A stretch of DNA of 64,000 nt, from assembly GCA_029204225.1 (NCBI GenBank), contig MU832638.1:1-64000 (forward strand), written 5' to 3'. Both the position numbers and the translations under genes were made by a program. The notes beneath the pieces are model-generated. The model had not been told where the DNA came from and did not search any database. It saw only the letters and a list, made by a program, of their open reading frames with translations. Each line of letters opens with the position of its first letter. Position 1 is the stretch's first letter. Shown here piece by piece: positions 22,776 to 34,230 of this stretch. The DNA is from Diphasiastrum complanatum. Lineage: Eukaryota > Streptophyta > Lycopodiopsida > Lycopodiales > Lycopodiaceae.

Positions 22776-23530
22776 CATGCTTTAAAGAGGTGAGGGTGTA
22801 TACATCAGATCATCAATGTTTTTGCTTGGAGGAACTTGGATTTTGGAGAAGGATTCAAACTCACTGAGAAACAAGCAACCTGCGGATCATAAGTGGATCA
22901 AATCAAGGCTAATCTGATCTAGCAGAGCTCTGTACGGACAGAGAGCTCACACGTGTGAATTCAACCCTCATTAATGAGTGCTACTTCTCAAGGAATGATC
23001 CAAATTTGATGTTTTATAGCTTGTTGGATAGGTATTGGAGAGTAGAATGTGTTGCTCTTGTTTCTAAATCAATTTGATTTGTTTTTAGAAGAGTTTTAGG
23101 GAATCAGAGAGTTTGAGAGGGTACTCAACTCGTGGGATATGCCAAAGTGAGCACACATCTATCTTTTTCACCAATTTCATCAATTTTCATTGTCAATCAA
23201 GTAGGATTGGATAGAAGTGAGTGTTATGAGGTCTTATACTTTTCGTTTCACACATATTACTATGTTTGAGTTGAAAGTAAGTTCCTAGAGAGTTTTTTAG
23301 TACATTAAAACTCGTGGGAGAGATAGATTTCTTGCTTGCATGTGCTTCTTCTTTTATGACTGAAACAAGATCCAAATTCAAGACAGATTGATTTTCTATA
23401 TTGAGAATTTGTTCTCACATCTATTGCTAGATTTCATAGGGTGGATCAACATCTGTGTTAGATCCTAGATTGAGATATACACACCAGTCCGTTGACCATC
23501 ATATATACATTTACCATGCAAAAGATGAGA
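22776..23530 (+). other. F1 leader
   Basis: No gag frame is visible. A perfect 12-nt palindrome TCACACGTGTGA lies at 22947-22958. Confidence 0.6.
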
Positions 23531-23763
23531 TTATGCTCAGGCTCTTGCAAATAACCCAGTCTTTCATGCAAGGAGCAAGCACATCATTTTGTGAGAGAAA
23601 AAGTCATTGGAGGAGAGAGATCATTGCAGCATGTTTCATCTTCAGATTGTGTTGCAGATCTTCTCACCAAGCCTCTACTCAAGAATGTCTTTATGAAGAT
23701 GAGGTCGAACCTTGGCCTAATTTTGAAATCTATGTTGATAGGAACATAAATTTTAAGGAGGAG
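23531..23763 (+). pseudogene. F1 RNase H tail and purine tract
   Basis: In one frame it reads ALANNPVFHARSKHI-like sequence, then a short deletion, REKVIGGERSLQHVSSSDC, VADLLTKPLLKNVFMKMRSN. This is the C-terminal end of copia RNase H and is most similar to B1 and K. Confidence 0.8.
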
Positions 23764-24006
23764 TGTGAAGATTATTAAAATATTATCTTTCTATCTCGAG
23801 TTTGGGGTCATGTCCATGATAATTTCCACTAGATTTCATGCTGTACATATAAGAAGTGTGAATTGAGCACATATCCTTCTAGTGTAGCTCGGATTTGAGT
23901 TAGATAGGTTCAATTGTAATGACATGCAGATGTTTTGATAGCATGCAAAGTCTTACTGTATGCATGCAATCCACATGCAATCAGTGCATGCAACATGCAA
24001 AGTAGT
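23764..24006 (+). repeat. F1 3' LTR, truncated
   Basis: It matches the first 240 bp of the 5' LTR, with the GAGTTTGGGGTCATGTCC version also seen at 17975. It stops at AAAGTAGT. Confidence 0.88.
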
Positions 24007-24330
24007 CGAGACATGGACTGTTATAGACCTGCTAAATGGCATTTTGTGCAAATGGGCTATCGAATCAAGTACAAAGCTGATGGCCCAAAAGATCAATGGA
24101 AGGAAAGCATGGTTTATATATGGATTTTCTCAAATCTCGAATGTTGATTATTTGAAAACTTTCAGTCCCACGATTGGACTTTTACTTTCATTTGCAGTAG
24201 TAAGAGATTCACCAGATGGATGTGCAAAGTGTATTTTTACATGGAGTTCTCAACGAAGACATTTTTATGTCTCAGCCCGAAGGCTACGAGTTGGATAGTA
24301 AAACCCATCAAGACTCATTTATGATCCATT
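24007..24330 (+). pseudogene. copia RT N-terminal fragment
   Basis: It reads TWTVIDLLNG, CKWA, IKYKADGP, then YGFSQISNVDYLKTFSP and a degraded block ending FTWSSQRRHFYVSARRL. This corresponds to the N-terminal fingers region of copia RT, up to the block normally reading AFLHGELNEDIYMSQPEGY. It lacks the YVDD region. It lies between the broken F1 LTR and an H-family LTR end. Confidence 0.7.
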
Positions 24331-24497
24331 ACTATCATTCTCTGAAGCTTAGCATGCTAGATTGTGGTTAAGCCATATCTTCTGAACTAGATCTTGTTAA
24401 TCAATCTAGAATCAGGTTATTGTGCTAATCACAAAGCTTAATTAAATCTATCATACTTGTGGATCTTCTCCACACGTGAATTCTAGAAATTTTGTCA
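24331..24497 (+). repeat. H-family LTR 3' end (H1)
   Basis: It matches the last 165 bp of the H solo LTR (29575-29740). CACACGTGAA lies at 24471-24480. It ends TTTTGTCA. Confidence 0.8.
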
Positions 24498-24510
24498 TGG
24501 TATCAAAGCC
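24498..24510 (+). promoter_or_regulatory. H1 primer-binding site
   Basis: TGGTATCAAAGCC abuts the LTR end. It differs at one base (A for G) from the other PBSs here. Confidence 0.8.
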
Positions 24511-25189
24511 AAATTAAGCTTTGCATGCTAACATCTCTGATTGTACAAGAAATTGAGAGCTAAATCAAGCAAAAAAGTAGTTTTGTACTTTTTTACACCT
24601 TTCTCTGATGTGTGTTTGGATCAAATCGGATTCGAACTTAATTTTCAGACCTGAAAAGTGGTAGTACGGAATTTTGGAATTGCGCACATGTGAAAATCGG
24701 AGTTTTTCAGTCCCTTCTATCTCCTTGTTTGTAGATCCAAAGATAGTAGTGCTATAGCTTGATGGAAAGCTTATGATTTGTACTTTCCATAGAAATTAAA
24801 ACCAAATCAATCTGATGTGTCTATCAAGGGTTATAAGCTCTTAAAGAGGATAGAGATAGGTCCAAAATCCGAGTGATAGCAATTTGATTTGATTAAACCA
24901 TTGTTTTGGACATCCTACACAAGAAACTGAAGATGAAGAGTAAGTTTGAAGTAATTGAACACCCTTTGAGCCTTCTGAGTGCCAATAGTGTTTTCTTTTG
25001 AGGCATTTCACACGTGCCAAAAGTAGGATTCAAACTATCCAAAGTGTCTCAATCCACTTTGTGTGTCTGATCTAGATAACTTGTCTTGTGGAATATTTGA
25101 GATCCATCTCAAATATAGTTGCAAGTGTTTCACATAGGAAGGTAGTACATCTTTGAAAATACCTATAGTGAAAGAGAGTAGCAACTTTA
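24511..25189 (+). other. H1 leader remnant
   Basis: Non-coding leader-like sequence resembling the leaders of B1 and K (phrases on colouring of 'AAGCTTATGATTTGTA' type, CACGTG at 25011-25016 within ATTTCACACGTGCC). It is truncated by D4. Confidence 0.5.
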
Positions 25190-25373
25190 AGTCTGATTGG
25201 AACAAGCTCAAACATATTGCAGTCCAATAACTAAGAAGTCTTTATCAAAATCAAATGACATTTAGAATAATGAACTTTGAAAAGTCAATCTCTAAGTCCA
25301 AAAACAAAGTTGGCCTCAATATGCCAAACATGGAAATATAACAAATATGATCAAACTAGTTGAATCTTTCACA
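25190..25373 (-). repeat. D4 3' LTR fragment
   Basis: On the minus strand it starts TGTGAAAGATTCAACTAG at 25373, right after the purine tract of D4. It matches D3 (44678 downward). It is cut near 25190. Confidence 0.8.
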
Positions 25374-25620
25374 CTCCCTCTTCAACTAGTTTTAGCATGG
25401 ACTTTGATAACACTCCAAGTGATGTCCTATGCTTCAGGAAAAAGTCCTTTCCCAATGCTTTGGTGAAGATATCAGCTACACATTCCCTTGAAGACACATG
25501 TTGAAGCTCCACCTCCTTTGCAATGACTTGCTCCCTCACAAAATGATATTCCACCTCAATATGCTTGCTCCTAGCATAGTTTTTGACAATAGAACTTTGA
25601 TCCTCATAAGAATGATGTTA
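25374..25620 (-). pseudogene. D4 RNase H C-terminal part
   Basis: Minus frame at 25554-25369: YHFVREQVIAKEVELQHVSS, then RECVADIFTKALGKDFFLKH. It is a copia RNase H end with an intact ADIFTK motif, followed by a GAAGAGGGAG purine tract and the LTR. Upstream it degenerates quickly. Confidence 0.85.
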
Positions 25621-26460
25621 TTATTAAGAATAGATCTCCTTTCAATGACCATGTAATGCTCAAAATATAAACAACCATAATTGATATAGAGAATAGCGTC
25701 CACTTGGGATGCTTCACTATTTTTTACATCAATTTTTCATATAAAAATGTGACTAGAACATGAAGAATCAAATAGAATGTAAATGAGATGATTCCACCAT
25801 GCTTCCAACTCTGAACTCTCTGGAAAAATACAGCTAACAAACAATAAATTTGAGTGATCAACAATAGCTTGCATGTCTTTGTAGGAATTCGGTGGGCCTT
25901 TAATGGATACAATAAGACCTTTCTGGTTCAAAGGTTGCACCGAAATCATGGATTCTTTTGCCCCTTCCATGAGCAGCGTTTTGGGATCCCGTCCCCGGAT
26001 GCCTAGCCACCCACGAATCCAAGTGCTCCCCCTTACCAACAAAGGGGCTAGTACCAGGGGACATTAAACACTTGGACATTTTCAGCTTATATCCACTTTG
26101 AACAAAGTCTCACTTCTACTTATGGTATTTCCTTGAGTGTGGTCTATGGCTCCATTTTGCCATTCCAATAGTCTCCTCCTCCTTTGTGGTTTGTTGCCAT
26201 GTATCCACCATGACACTCCATGAATGAGCCTCCATCTTCATCTTGTCTCAAGATACTATCATACCTTGATGAGTTGATCATGAATGAGTGACATAATGAG
26301 CCTCCAATAGCTTCATTTCCATCAACAAAACTAGCCAAGAATGCTAGTAAATCCAACATCAAAATGATGCTCACCAATGTAGCTAGTTTTACCATATTTT
26401 GACAATTTGCACACATCCACATGAAAATGCTCAAACATGAGATAGAACAAGTAAAGTAGA
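25621..26460 (-). other. unclassified insert between copia fragments
   Basis: Not recognisable as copia. 25980-26040 is GC-richer than its surroundings. The minus strand at 26434-26150 has an open frame whose start is hydrophobic (MVKLATLVSIILMLDLLAF) and continues with a Cys- and Gly-rich part. It could be an exon of a small membrane protein, perhaps DUF1218-like, but I cannot confirm this. Nothing else is identified. Confidence 0.3.
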
Positions 26461-27115
26461 ATTTAACAACACTTCCTTGCTACTCCTTTGACCTTACTTG
26501 AGTCTTTAATAAGCTGAAAAAATAGATTCATAACATCTTTGCCAATTGCCTCTCCTTTGATGCTCTTGACTAGTTCCAAATTGCCACCTTCCCTTTTGAC
26601 TAGTTGAAGCGCTTTGAGATCAACCTCTTGATCTTCAACTTGATCATCAAAGTCATTGAACAACTTTGTTTTCCATATCTATTACTTGATTTTATAGCAA
26701 GATAGCATCCATCCACTTGCATAGCTCCATCTACCGTAAGAAGATGTAGATAGATCCAACAAAATCTACTAAAATCATCAATAAATGCTACATACATCTT
26801 AGCTCCACTATTGCTAATTGTAGTAAATCCATGAATATCCAAATGTACAGGTTGAAAAGTCTTTGTAGATCTAGATATAGATCTATTATAAGGTAGGCTA
26901 TGTGACTTAGACAAAGCTCAAGACTCACAAACATGTTTGATGCCACTTAAGGAACTTCGAAGACCTATCACGATCTTCTTCCTAGCCATTACCTCCAATG
27001 ACTTGAAGTTGAGGTGTCTCATCCTTTAATGCCAAAGCTCTTGGATAGGTATTTGCTCCCTTGCAACACATCCAACTTGGTTAGCCACTCCAAGGCATTA
27101 ATGCATTAGACTGAG
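26461..27115 (-). pseudogene. copia pre-integrase and integrase fragment (D-like)
   Basis: Minus strand from about 27110: RHLNFKSLEVMARKKIV (pre-integrase), HVCES, then SKSHSLPYNRSISRSTKTFQ, HLDIHGFTTISNSGAKMYVA and FIDDFSRFCWIYL (first catalytic Asp region). Later blocks degrade, and the linker reads VVKLFNDFDDQVEDQ-like. The D-D-E triad is incomplete. Confidence 0.7.
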
Positions 27116-27475
27116 ATTTGTCATCTCCAATTGTTCCATAACATCTTTCTTGATCATATCTATCAACTCTTGATTATTTCCCATGATAATCAAGTCATTA
27201 ACATAAAGAGCAATCAAAGAACCATACCATCAAAGCATAAGACATAAAGATTTGAATCAGAATGTGTTCTCACCATCTCCTTAGAATGAAAGTATCAATC
27301 CTGCTATACCATGCACGTGGTGCCTATTTAAGACCATAAGTGCTTTATTCAAATGACATACTTTATTCTCCTATCCTTTTACTACAAGGCCTTCAAGTTG
27401 ATCCATGAACACCTCTTCTTCTAGCTCACCATTTAGAAAAGCAGATTTCACATCCATCTGATGCAAACGCTATTG
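27116..27475 (-). pseudogene. copia RT fragment lying upstream of integrase
   Basis: Minus strand from 27470: LHQMDVKSAFLNGELEEEVF, MDQLEGLVVKG (stop) ENKVCHLNKAL, then ALYVNDLIIMGNNQELID near 27220-27165. This is the central RT with the active-site YVDD changed to YVND. In copia elements RT follows integrase. Here, in the direction of coding, RT precedes the pre-integrase domain, so the order is rearranged. Confidence 0.75.
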
Positions 27476-27611
27476 GACTTTAATCTAATTCCTACTCATC
27501 CCAACAGCCCTCCTTCCTTCTCTAAATTTTACTCTCTCAAATGTAACATGCACTTTAACAGCTGTTATCAATCTTGTAATTGTAAAGTTAAACTAGTACA
27601 AGATTCTTCAG

Positions 27612-27616
<5 letters not shown>

Positions 27617-27660
<44 letters not shown>
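27617..27660. repeat. (AT)n microsatellite
   Basis: About 22 perfect AT units. Confidence 0.98.
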
Positions 27661-27667
<7 letters not shown>

Positions 27668-27767
27668 ATTGAGCGATTACATAAAGTGTAGGAGAGGATT
27701 ATGATACGTAAGGTCAGATAGCGGAGAACGCCTTTCATCTATAGTTGACTCCTCAGAGTTGGTGATC

Positions 27768-27925
<158 letters not shown>

Positions 27926-28110
27926 CTATCATAGAACCTTAGCAATTGTCTTGAATCTGCTAGTAGGATCACACACTATCAGTGCAATTGTATTGGTTTG
28001 ATCGTTGTATTTACAACTTCAATATATAGATTCGCTATTGTTCTACACCTTAGCATACTTGTTGAATGATAACTCTCCCTCCTCTCACACAAACATTTGG
28101 CACCCTGCAC

Positions 28111-28620
28111 GTGTAAGTCCAACCCAATGATCACATAGTTATTTGATTAGAAAGTCAATAACATGACTTTAGGCCTTTTTGCGGGGCTTTTAATGTCGCA
28201 AGACCTAAATGTCAAGTTATGAATAAAGTTGGGTTTCCCTCCAATTTGGATGGTTCTCACGCTTTTTTAAATTTGAGTAATTAGGGAGGCAGAAATGGAC
28301 CAATAGGTTTCAGAGGCCAGGGTCCTCCTCTCTACCATAAAAAGGGACCAACTCGTGTTCCTACACATGTCCATTTCCTCATTTTAATAAAGCAAATTGG
28401 TTCTCTTCTGAAATGGATTGATGAATGTCCTTGCTCTCTATCACTTTTCTTCTATCTCTCATGTTTTCTTTGGATTTTTCTAATTATTGGATCTAAATGT
28501 TATTGGGATTGCATGTTGTTATACTTTTTATGAGAGAGAAAGGGAGAGAGAGAGAGAAAGAGTAAGCTATCTTTGGTGTGGATCATAGTGTTAATGTTTA
28601 GGATTAATGGATGTTAGAGT
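28111..28620 (+). repeat. E-like LTR remnant
   Basis: It follows the E LTR layout at low identity. There is a GACTTTAGGCCTTTTT...CAAGTTATGAATAA U3 block (28163-28228), a CCAATAGG block near 28300, a TATA-like CCATAAAAAGG near 28336 and AATAAAG near 28388, followed by CT-rich text. Boundaries are not defined. Confidence 0.45.
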
Positions 28621-28679
28621 TAAATTTGGATCTTCCATTCATGCTAAAATTTGAACTATATTATAGATCCTCATCATTA

Positions 28680-28874
28680 GTAGTAAAGTTGATTTGCTTG
28701 CTACCTTCATCTCTTTGCTTCTTCAAACATTCATTTGCAAAATGCCCTTTGATTCCACAATAAAAGCATTTTAACTCAGACTTATCTTTTTTTTTGCCAA
28801 AAGGAGAAGTCTCACCTTGATCTTGCCCTTTAGACCACTTGCCTTTGCCTTTGCCCTTGAACTTGCCTTTGATG
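28680..28874 (-). pseudogene. D2 gag zinc-knuckle part
   Basis: Minus strand: a Lys/Gly-rich stretch (KGKFKGKGKGKWSKG), then the CCHC knuckle CFYCGIKGHFANEC and KKQRDEGS. It continues the D2 gag that is interrupted by the H solo LTR. Confidence 0.82.
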
Positions 28875-29740
28875 TGTTAAAAATTGTAAAACATATCTAT
28901 CATCTGTTGTTAATGTTTGGGATCCTACCCATGTAAATATTTTGTACATATCCAAGGTATGTGAATTGAGCACATATCCTTGTAGAATAGGGCGAGTTTG
29001 GGTTAGGTAGATCAAATTCCAGTGACATGCATAAAGTCTAGTTGGTCTAGTATGATATGCAATAATGTTGACAATGTCTAGTTTGACATGCATATAGAGA
29101 TTCACATGAAATTGGTCAATTATGACCTTGTAGAAACTCGAGCCACAATAAATACATAATGTCCTAAGTTTCCATAGTGACATGCAAAGCATGCAATCAC
29201 TCTAATGGACACATGCATGTATATTTGTACATGGCTAGTTGAGAAATTGCCATTTGGAGAAAGTAGGTAGAAGCTAGGTGCAACCTATGCATGCTAGCAG
29301 TTAGGTGTCAAGTTAATACTTGTTTACACTTGAATAGGTGTAGGATGTGCATTGAATGCAAGGAGTACCACGAACTTTGGCTCTCTTATATATGTACATA
29401 TCATTCTCATTCACAAAATGATAAATAACCAAAGTTTTGTAGCTATCTCATGTCATTTTGGATCTAAACAAATATTGCTTATTATCTCTCTAGCTCTCTC
29501 TCTCTAACTCGTGTTGAGGCTAATGCTTATGCATTGTAATCTTGTACTTTTAATCATTCTTTGATTCATTGCTATCATAGTCTATTGATTAGCATGCTAG
29601 ATTGTGAATTAGCCATATCTTCTAAACTAGATCTTGTTGAACAATCTAGAATCAGGGTACTGTGCCAATCACAAAGCCTAATCAAGATCAGTCACTCTTG
29701 TGGACATTCCCCACACGTGCAAATTCTGGTATTTTCAACA
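28875..29740 (+). mobile_element. solo LTR of family H
   Basis: It starts TGTTAAAAATTG and ends TATTTTCAACA, 866 bp. It is flanked by perfect 5-bp duplications TGATG (28870-28874 and 29741-29745). The D2 gag on the minus strand is continuous when it is removed. There is no PBS or internal sequence. It matches the H1 LTR end and, inverted, the H2 LTR (34523-34767). CACGTG lies at 29714-29719 near its end. Confidence 0.95.
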
Positions 29741-30440
29741 TGATGAACATAGCATCCTCTTCATAATGAGATGTCGATGTAGATCCACCTCCCCTTGATT
29801 GAAGCCTATACTCCTCATTCACCAAGATCTCTTGAAAATCTACAATACTTGGCAAAGTCTTTTGAATAGCAAAACTTTGAACAAGATTAGCATGATCATC
29901 CAACAAGCCATTAAGTATAACATGAACAAGTTCTACCTCCTTAATGCTTTCATCAATACATTTTAAATCATCATTGAATGCTTTAACCCTCAACATGAGT
30001 ACTCTCTTCCTTCTTTTGCAGACTTTGAAAGATTTGCCTCCTAAGAGTAAGCACTCTTGATAAAAACTTGGATTCATAAAGCTTCTTTAAAGCTTCCCAA
30101 GCCTCCAAAGATGATGTGCACTTACCAACTTCCTTGAGAAGTTCATTGGTAACATTCATCTTAATCATGTGTAGAGCTCTTTTAGCTCTCTTGTCAAACC
30201 TCACTTGATCTTGAGGTGCTTGAGCCCTCTCCTCCACACCTGCAACAATCTCCATCAACTCATTCATCTCCAATAAGGACTCCATCCTCACCTTCCAAGT
30301 AGAATAGTTGATTGAGGTAAGCCTATCATTGCTCTCCAGCATATATCCACCACTTGTAGCCATGTTGAAGTGACCTGATCTTCTTCTTTCAACCTGTTCC
30401 AATGCACAAAGCACTCTCTTGAATTTCAACAAATAAACTC
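29741..30440 (-). pseudogene. D2 gag capsid part
   Basis: Minus strand: MATSGGYMLESNDRLTSIN, YSTWKVRMESLLEMNELMEI, then LRRQIFQSLQKKEESTH. After a frameshift near 29990-30000 it continues MLRVKAFNDDLKCIDESIKE, LVHVILNGLLDDHANLVQSF, to EEDAMFIM at the H insertion. It is copia capsid, very similar to D1 and related to K gag. Confidence 0.88.
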
Positions 30441-30948
30441 AAGAATAAATCACAAAGATATGGAACCTCTCAAATCTCTTCTAGCACTCTAACTAGAAAA
30501 TCAACACATAGAATAGTGAAATCTTGATCAACCTATGATCTATTCTCAATATAATGATTATTGCCACTTACTAAGATTGAAACACACTCAAATGAGGTTC
30601 AATAACCTCACAAAGTAGATATCCAATCAAAATTAGGATTTTGACAAAATCACAAAAAATTGAATATCTCAAATTCTACATGCAATTTTTAGGAACTTGA
30701 TGTATCTTCTTGTAGACTCCAATGAGACCTTCCTAATGCACCAAAAGTCATCTAATTCCAGTAAACCAAGTGTGAAATCAGAATTTATCAAGTATATAAC
30801 CCTATATTGAGTTTTGACCTACAAAAGATCAATTCTACACATGCAAAAATGCTTTTTTGAGTAGAAACCAATCTAGCATGCTCTAGCATTGGTAACTCCT
30901 CCAAATCCTTGCTAAAGATGGATGATCCTTTCATAACCTGAAACACAA
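30441..30948 (-). other. D2 leader
   Basis: Non-coding sequence between PBS and gag. It is similar to D1 leader at 11600-11735 near the gag end. Confidence 0.6.
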
Positions 30949-30962
30949 GAGCTCTAATACCA
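30949..30962 (-). promoter_or_regulatory. D2 primer-binding site
   Basis: On the minus strand TGGTATTAGAGCTC abuts the LTR end. It has one difference (T for C) from the usual tRNA-Met site. Confidence 0.82.
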
Positions 30963-31604
30963 TGTGAAGGATTTCAGATCATTCAAGATCCAATCCATGT
31001 CCCTGATCTTTGGTTACAATAAGGAGCAAAGCAACAATCCTTCCTATGTAGAAAAATCAGCATCTACACAAAATGAGATGCAAACTCTAAGAGATACTGA
31101 TCAAACATGAACCGAAACATAAAATATGTTTGTTGTCTGTACAATTACAGTACCCTTCTGTATTTCACACGTGTGGAACCGAAAATAACAAAATATGAGC
31201 ATTCTACACACAAGATTGCAAGATATCACCAAGATAGTGCACCAATGAGTAGTAGAACCCAAAGAGAACCATGTATAATGATGAAATGAGAGATAGAAGA
31301 GAGAATATGTGTCTCTCCACAAGTTACATCCTTTTATAGAGTTTTCAAACCCTATTTGGCCACTTGGCTTTCCCTCCAAAATGTAAACCCTACTATTTTT
31401 GGGTCTAGATTCAATGTACCCAAAGTTCAAACCTGAATCTCTCTCAAACTCGACTACCAACTTTCCCACACTTTCAAAAAGTTTTTATTGAATGTATTTT
31501 AAACTAATATAACTTCAAAAAGTTTATCTCTAAGTCTAAAATGAGTTTTGGCCTCTTATTGACAATTTACCAAAATATGACTAAAGTAGTTGAAATCTCT
31601 CACA
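30963..31604 (-). repeat. D2 5' LTR
   Basis: Minus strand: starts TGTGAGAGATTTC at 31604 and ends GATTTCCTTCACA-type at 30963, 642 bp. CACACGTGTG lies at 31166-31175. It matches the D3 and D4 LTR pieces. Confidence 0.88.
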
Positions 31605-31659
31605 AATGCTGCTTCCCATATACACATGATTCACACATCTATTTCAAGTGGTCTTCTAT

Positions 31660-32320
31660 GGTAGGTTATCTTGTTACCATCTCCAATTTTCTTATCAAAC
31701 TGAGGCTTCCTAAGTTCAAGTGACCAAGCCTCTTATGCCACAACTCGGTTTGCGATAGAATGGACGATACGAGTACATGTTGCCCTTTGATTGTAGCATT
31801 CAACCTGTACAATTTAGTGTTGGACTCCCTTATACCATCTGCAATGACTTTGAACTTTTGGTTCACATCCTTCACAAAGCAACGATCATGGGTAAATTCT
31901 ACTTTCAACTTTTGATTATTAATGACTCCAACAGAAAGTAGATTTTTCTTCAAACCTGGTACGTAAAGTACCTCCCTGATCATCCTACTTTTGCCATCAG
32001 GTAGTTGGATTAAAACGGTGCCCATCTCCTTGATCTTGCACACATCACCATTTGCTTGTGAAACGGACATTCCATTATCCAATACTTTCAAACTACTGAA
32101 CCGTTTTTTTGTTACCTGTCATGTGTCTTGTGGCTCCTGAGTCAATATACCACGCTTGATCACCTTGATTAGATGACAATGTAGATATGAAGATGCTAGA
32201 GTCTTCAATCTCACCCTCATCGACAAGGTTACTTGCCTGCTTTGGTTTTCCCTTGCCTTGTTTCGCTAGGAATTTGTGACATCCACTCTTCCAGTGGTCC
32301 TTTTTACCACAATGCAAGCA
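31660..32320 (-). pseudogene. J zinc knuckle, protease and pre-integrase domain
   Basis: Minus strand: HCGKKDHWKSGCHK knuckle near 32315, protease core WYIDSGATRHMTGNKK near 32150-32100 with the catalytic Asp kept, and the LYVPGLKKNLLSVG block near 31965. The pre-integrase motif LWHKRLGHLNLGSLSLIRKL follows near 31745, ending at the truncation. A frameshift near 32092 separates the two frames. Confidence 0.88.
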
Positions 32321-33040
32321 CTTGCCTTTCTTCTTGGTCTTACTGGAAGATCCCTCATCCTCTCGAGTCTTGGAAAATTGCTGTTTAGTCTTTTTCTTGC
32401 CCTTGCCCTTGCCCTTGCCTTGTTTTTGACATGTCGCAAGTGTCTAATCGTCAGTATTTTGAATCTAGCTTTCACCATTTCTCGTCGTTGCTCTTCTTGC
32501 ATCAAGGTTCCTATGAGCTCGTCAAAGGTTGGCAATCTTTCTCTTGATGTTATTCCGCGCACAAACATCTGATAGGGTTCTGCAATGCCGCACAATGCAT
32601 TGTCCACTAGCTCCACATCAAGTATGTGCTCAACAATAGAATGTAGTTCATCCCTCATTGTCTTAATTCTGGTCATATAAGTCTGAATGTGCTCTCCTCA
32701 GTTTTGACTTCAGAAACATGATTCTTGATAGATTTGACATCTCGAACTTCTCCTTTAGCACATCCCATGCCTGTCTGGGTGTAACAGCATCACAAATGTG
32801 GGTAATGATGTGATCCTTCACTGACAAGTTAATGAAGGTCAAAGCTTTCCTCATCTTTTTGTCGAACACTTTGATATCTGCTTCATTTGGCGGCCTTCTC
32901 TCATCACTTGTGACGACTTTCCACACGTCTTTCTCCATCAATATGTTTTTCATTTTGAATTTTCACACTGCATAGTTGGAAATCCCGTCCAATTTGCTAC
33001 TTTTACTCAAAATGGACTCTCCCATGTTCGTCATCACAAA
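32266..33040 (-). pseudogene. J gag
   Basis: Minus strand, in two or three frames. The start MTNMGESILSKSSKLDGISN is near 33037, then MKNILMEKDVWKVV, QAWDVLKEKFEMSNLSRIMF to about 32690, and TRIKTMRDELHSIVEHILDV to a basic RARARARKR stretch near 32390. It is a copia capsid of a lineage different from B, D and K. Confidence 0.8.
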
Positions 33041-34230
33041 ACTGCTTGAAACCTCTGCCGTAGGCTAAAAGCAGTATGTCGAGGCCAACTGTGATGTTAG
33101 AAGTTGAAAGTAATGACTTGCACTTTTTTCCTTACCAAGCCACTCGCACTTTTCCACCAAATTGAAAGCCAAATCGGCGTCACCTTCCAAAATGCACTCA
33201 GTCGTCAACTCCCAACTACGTGCCCAATGGAATGGTAAAATCACTTTTGGCACACTCTGAACACGTCAAAATGGATAAAGGACCCAAAAACAGGGATTTT
33301 TCTAGTTTTTGAACTGTATCTTTAGAGTGAAAAAACTTCACCTTTCATAAACTTGGGACCCAACTCCAATTTCAACTTGAAAATTTTTATTGAAGTTGAA
33401 TGGCCAATCTTCCTTCAATGACCTTCAGGTCCTTTAAAAACCCCTTTCACCTCAATCCAACGGGTTTTTCCAATCCAATGGCCCACCTGACGTGCAATCG
33501 TTATCGTTGATCTATATAGCTTGAGATCCGACGTCTGTCCATGATCTGGCATGCCCAACCGCACTCCTTAAGCCGTTGAACCCCTTAATGCACTAAGAGG
33601 GGACTCCTCTTCCATTTGCGAGCAGACCCGAGAGATCTCTTTTCCTCCTCCCTACTTGAAGCTGTTGTTTGAGGGTTTTTGTGAACCTGTAAATCGCGAT
33701 CTAGCTACCTCTAGGTCACGCGGCTGTCAACGGCCTTCTAGCATCCTCCTACCAGTGCTAGGGCGCCCTGGTTTAGCCTCTTACAGATCCAAAAAGAGTT
33801 CACAATAGAGAGAAAGTTCTGATTTTGTGCTTCTAAATCCCAGACCAGGATTTTTCTCACAAATCTAATTTGGGCTTCCTATTCACAGTCCTCTGATAGG
33901 CCTATCCTCTTCCTCTGAGGTCGCTCTACTGCTAGGAGTTTGTTGCTTTAATCCTTTTAGCAAACGGTGTTCGATTGAATACACACTGACTGCAAACACC
34001 AGGTAGCCTTCCTTTGGAATTTCAAAGTTCCATAGGTTTCGATTCAGCTGACAACTCTTGTCACTGAATCCTCACACAGTATCAAGCTCACCAAGATTTT
34101 GTGTGCTAAACTCTTTGCACCAGTGCTTCTCTGCTTGTCTTCAACCTGCCATAAAGCCAAACTCTCAGAAGACAGTTCTCCCAAAGTTCTCTTCAACGAC
34201 GATGTTGTACTGTGTAGACTCCCTGTACGG
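33041..34230 (-). other. J leader, unusually long; possible foreign segment
   Basis: No recognisable protein. Stretches at 33400-33780 are GC-richer than neighbouring TE sequence and include phrases such as CAATCCAACGGG. This may be captured host DNA, but the sequence alone does not prove it. Confidence 0.4.

Larger units (their letters stand above)
22032..24006 (+). mobile_element. copia element F1, internally deleted
   Basis: A 5' LTR (22032-22761) and PBS are followed by about 0.75 kb of leader. The element then passes directly into the last part of RNase H (about 23535-23730), a purine tract (TTTTAAGGAGGAG, ending 23763) and a truncated 3' LTR (23764-24006). Gag, protease, integrase and RT are gone. 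The 3' LTR is cut by a copia RT fragment. Confidence 0.88.

Noticed and set aside
33065-33253. 62-codon minus-strand ORF in the J leader as a gene.
   Set aside because: Short, no motif and no conserved counterpart; left as leader sequence.
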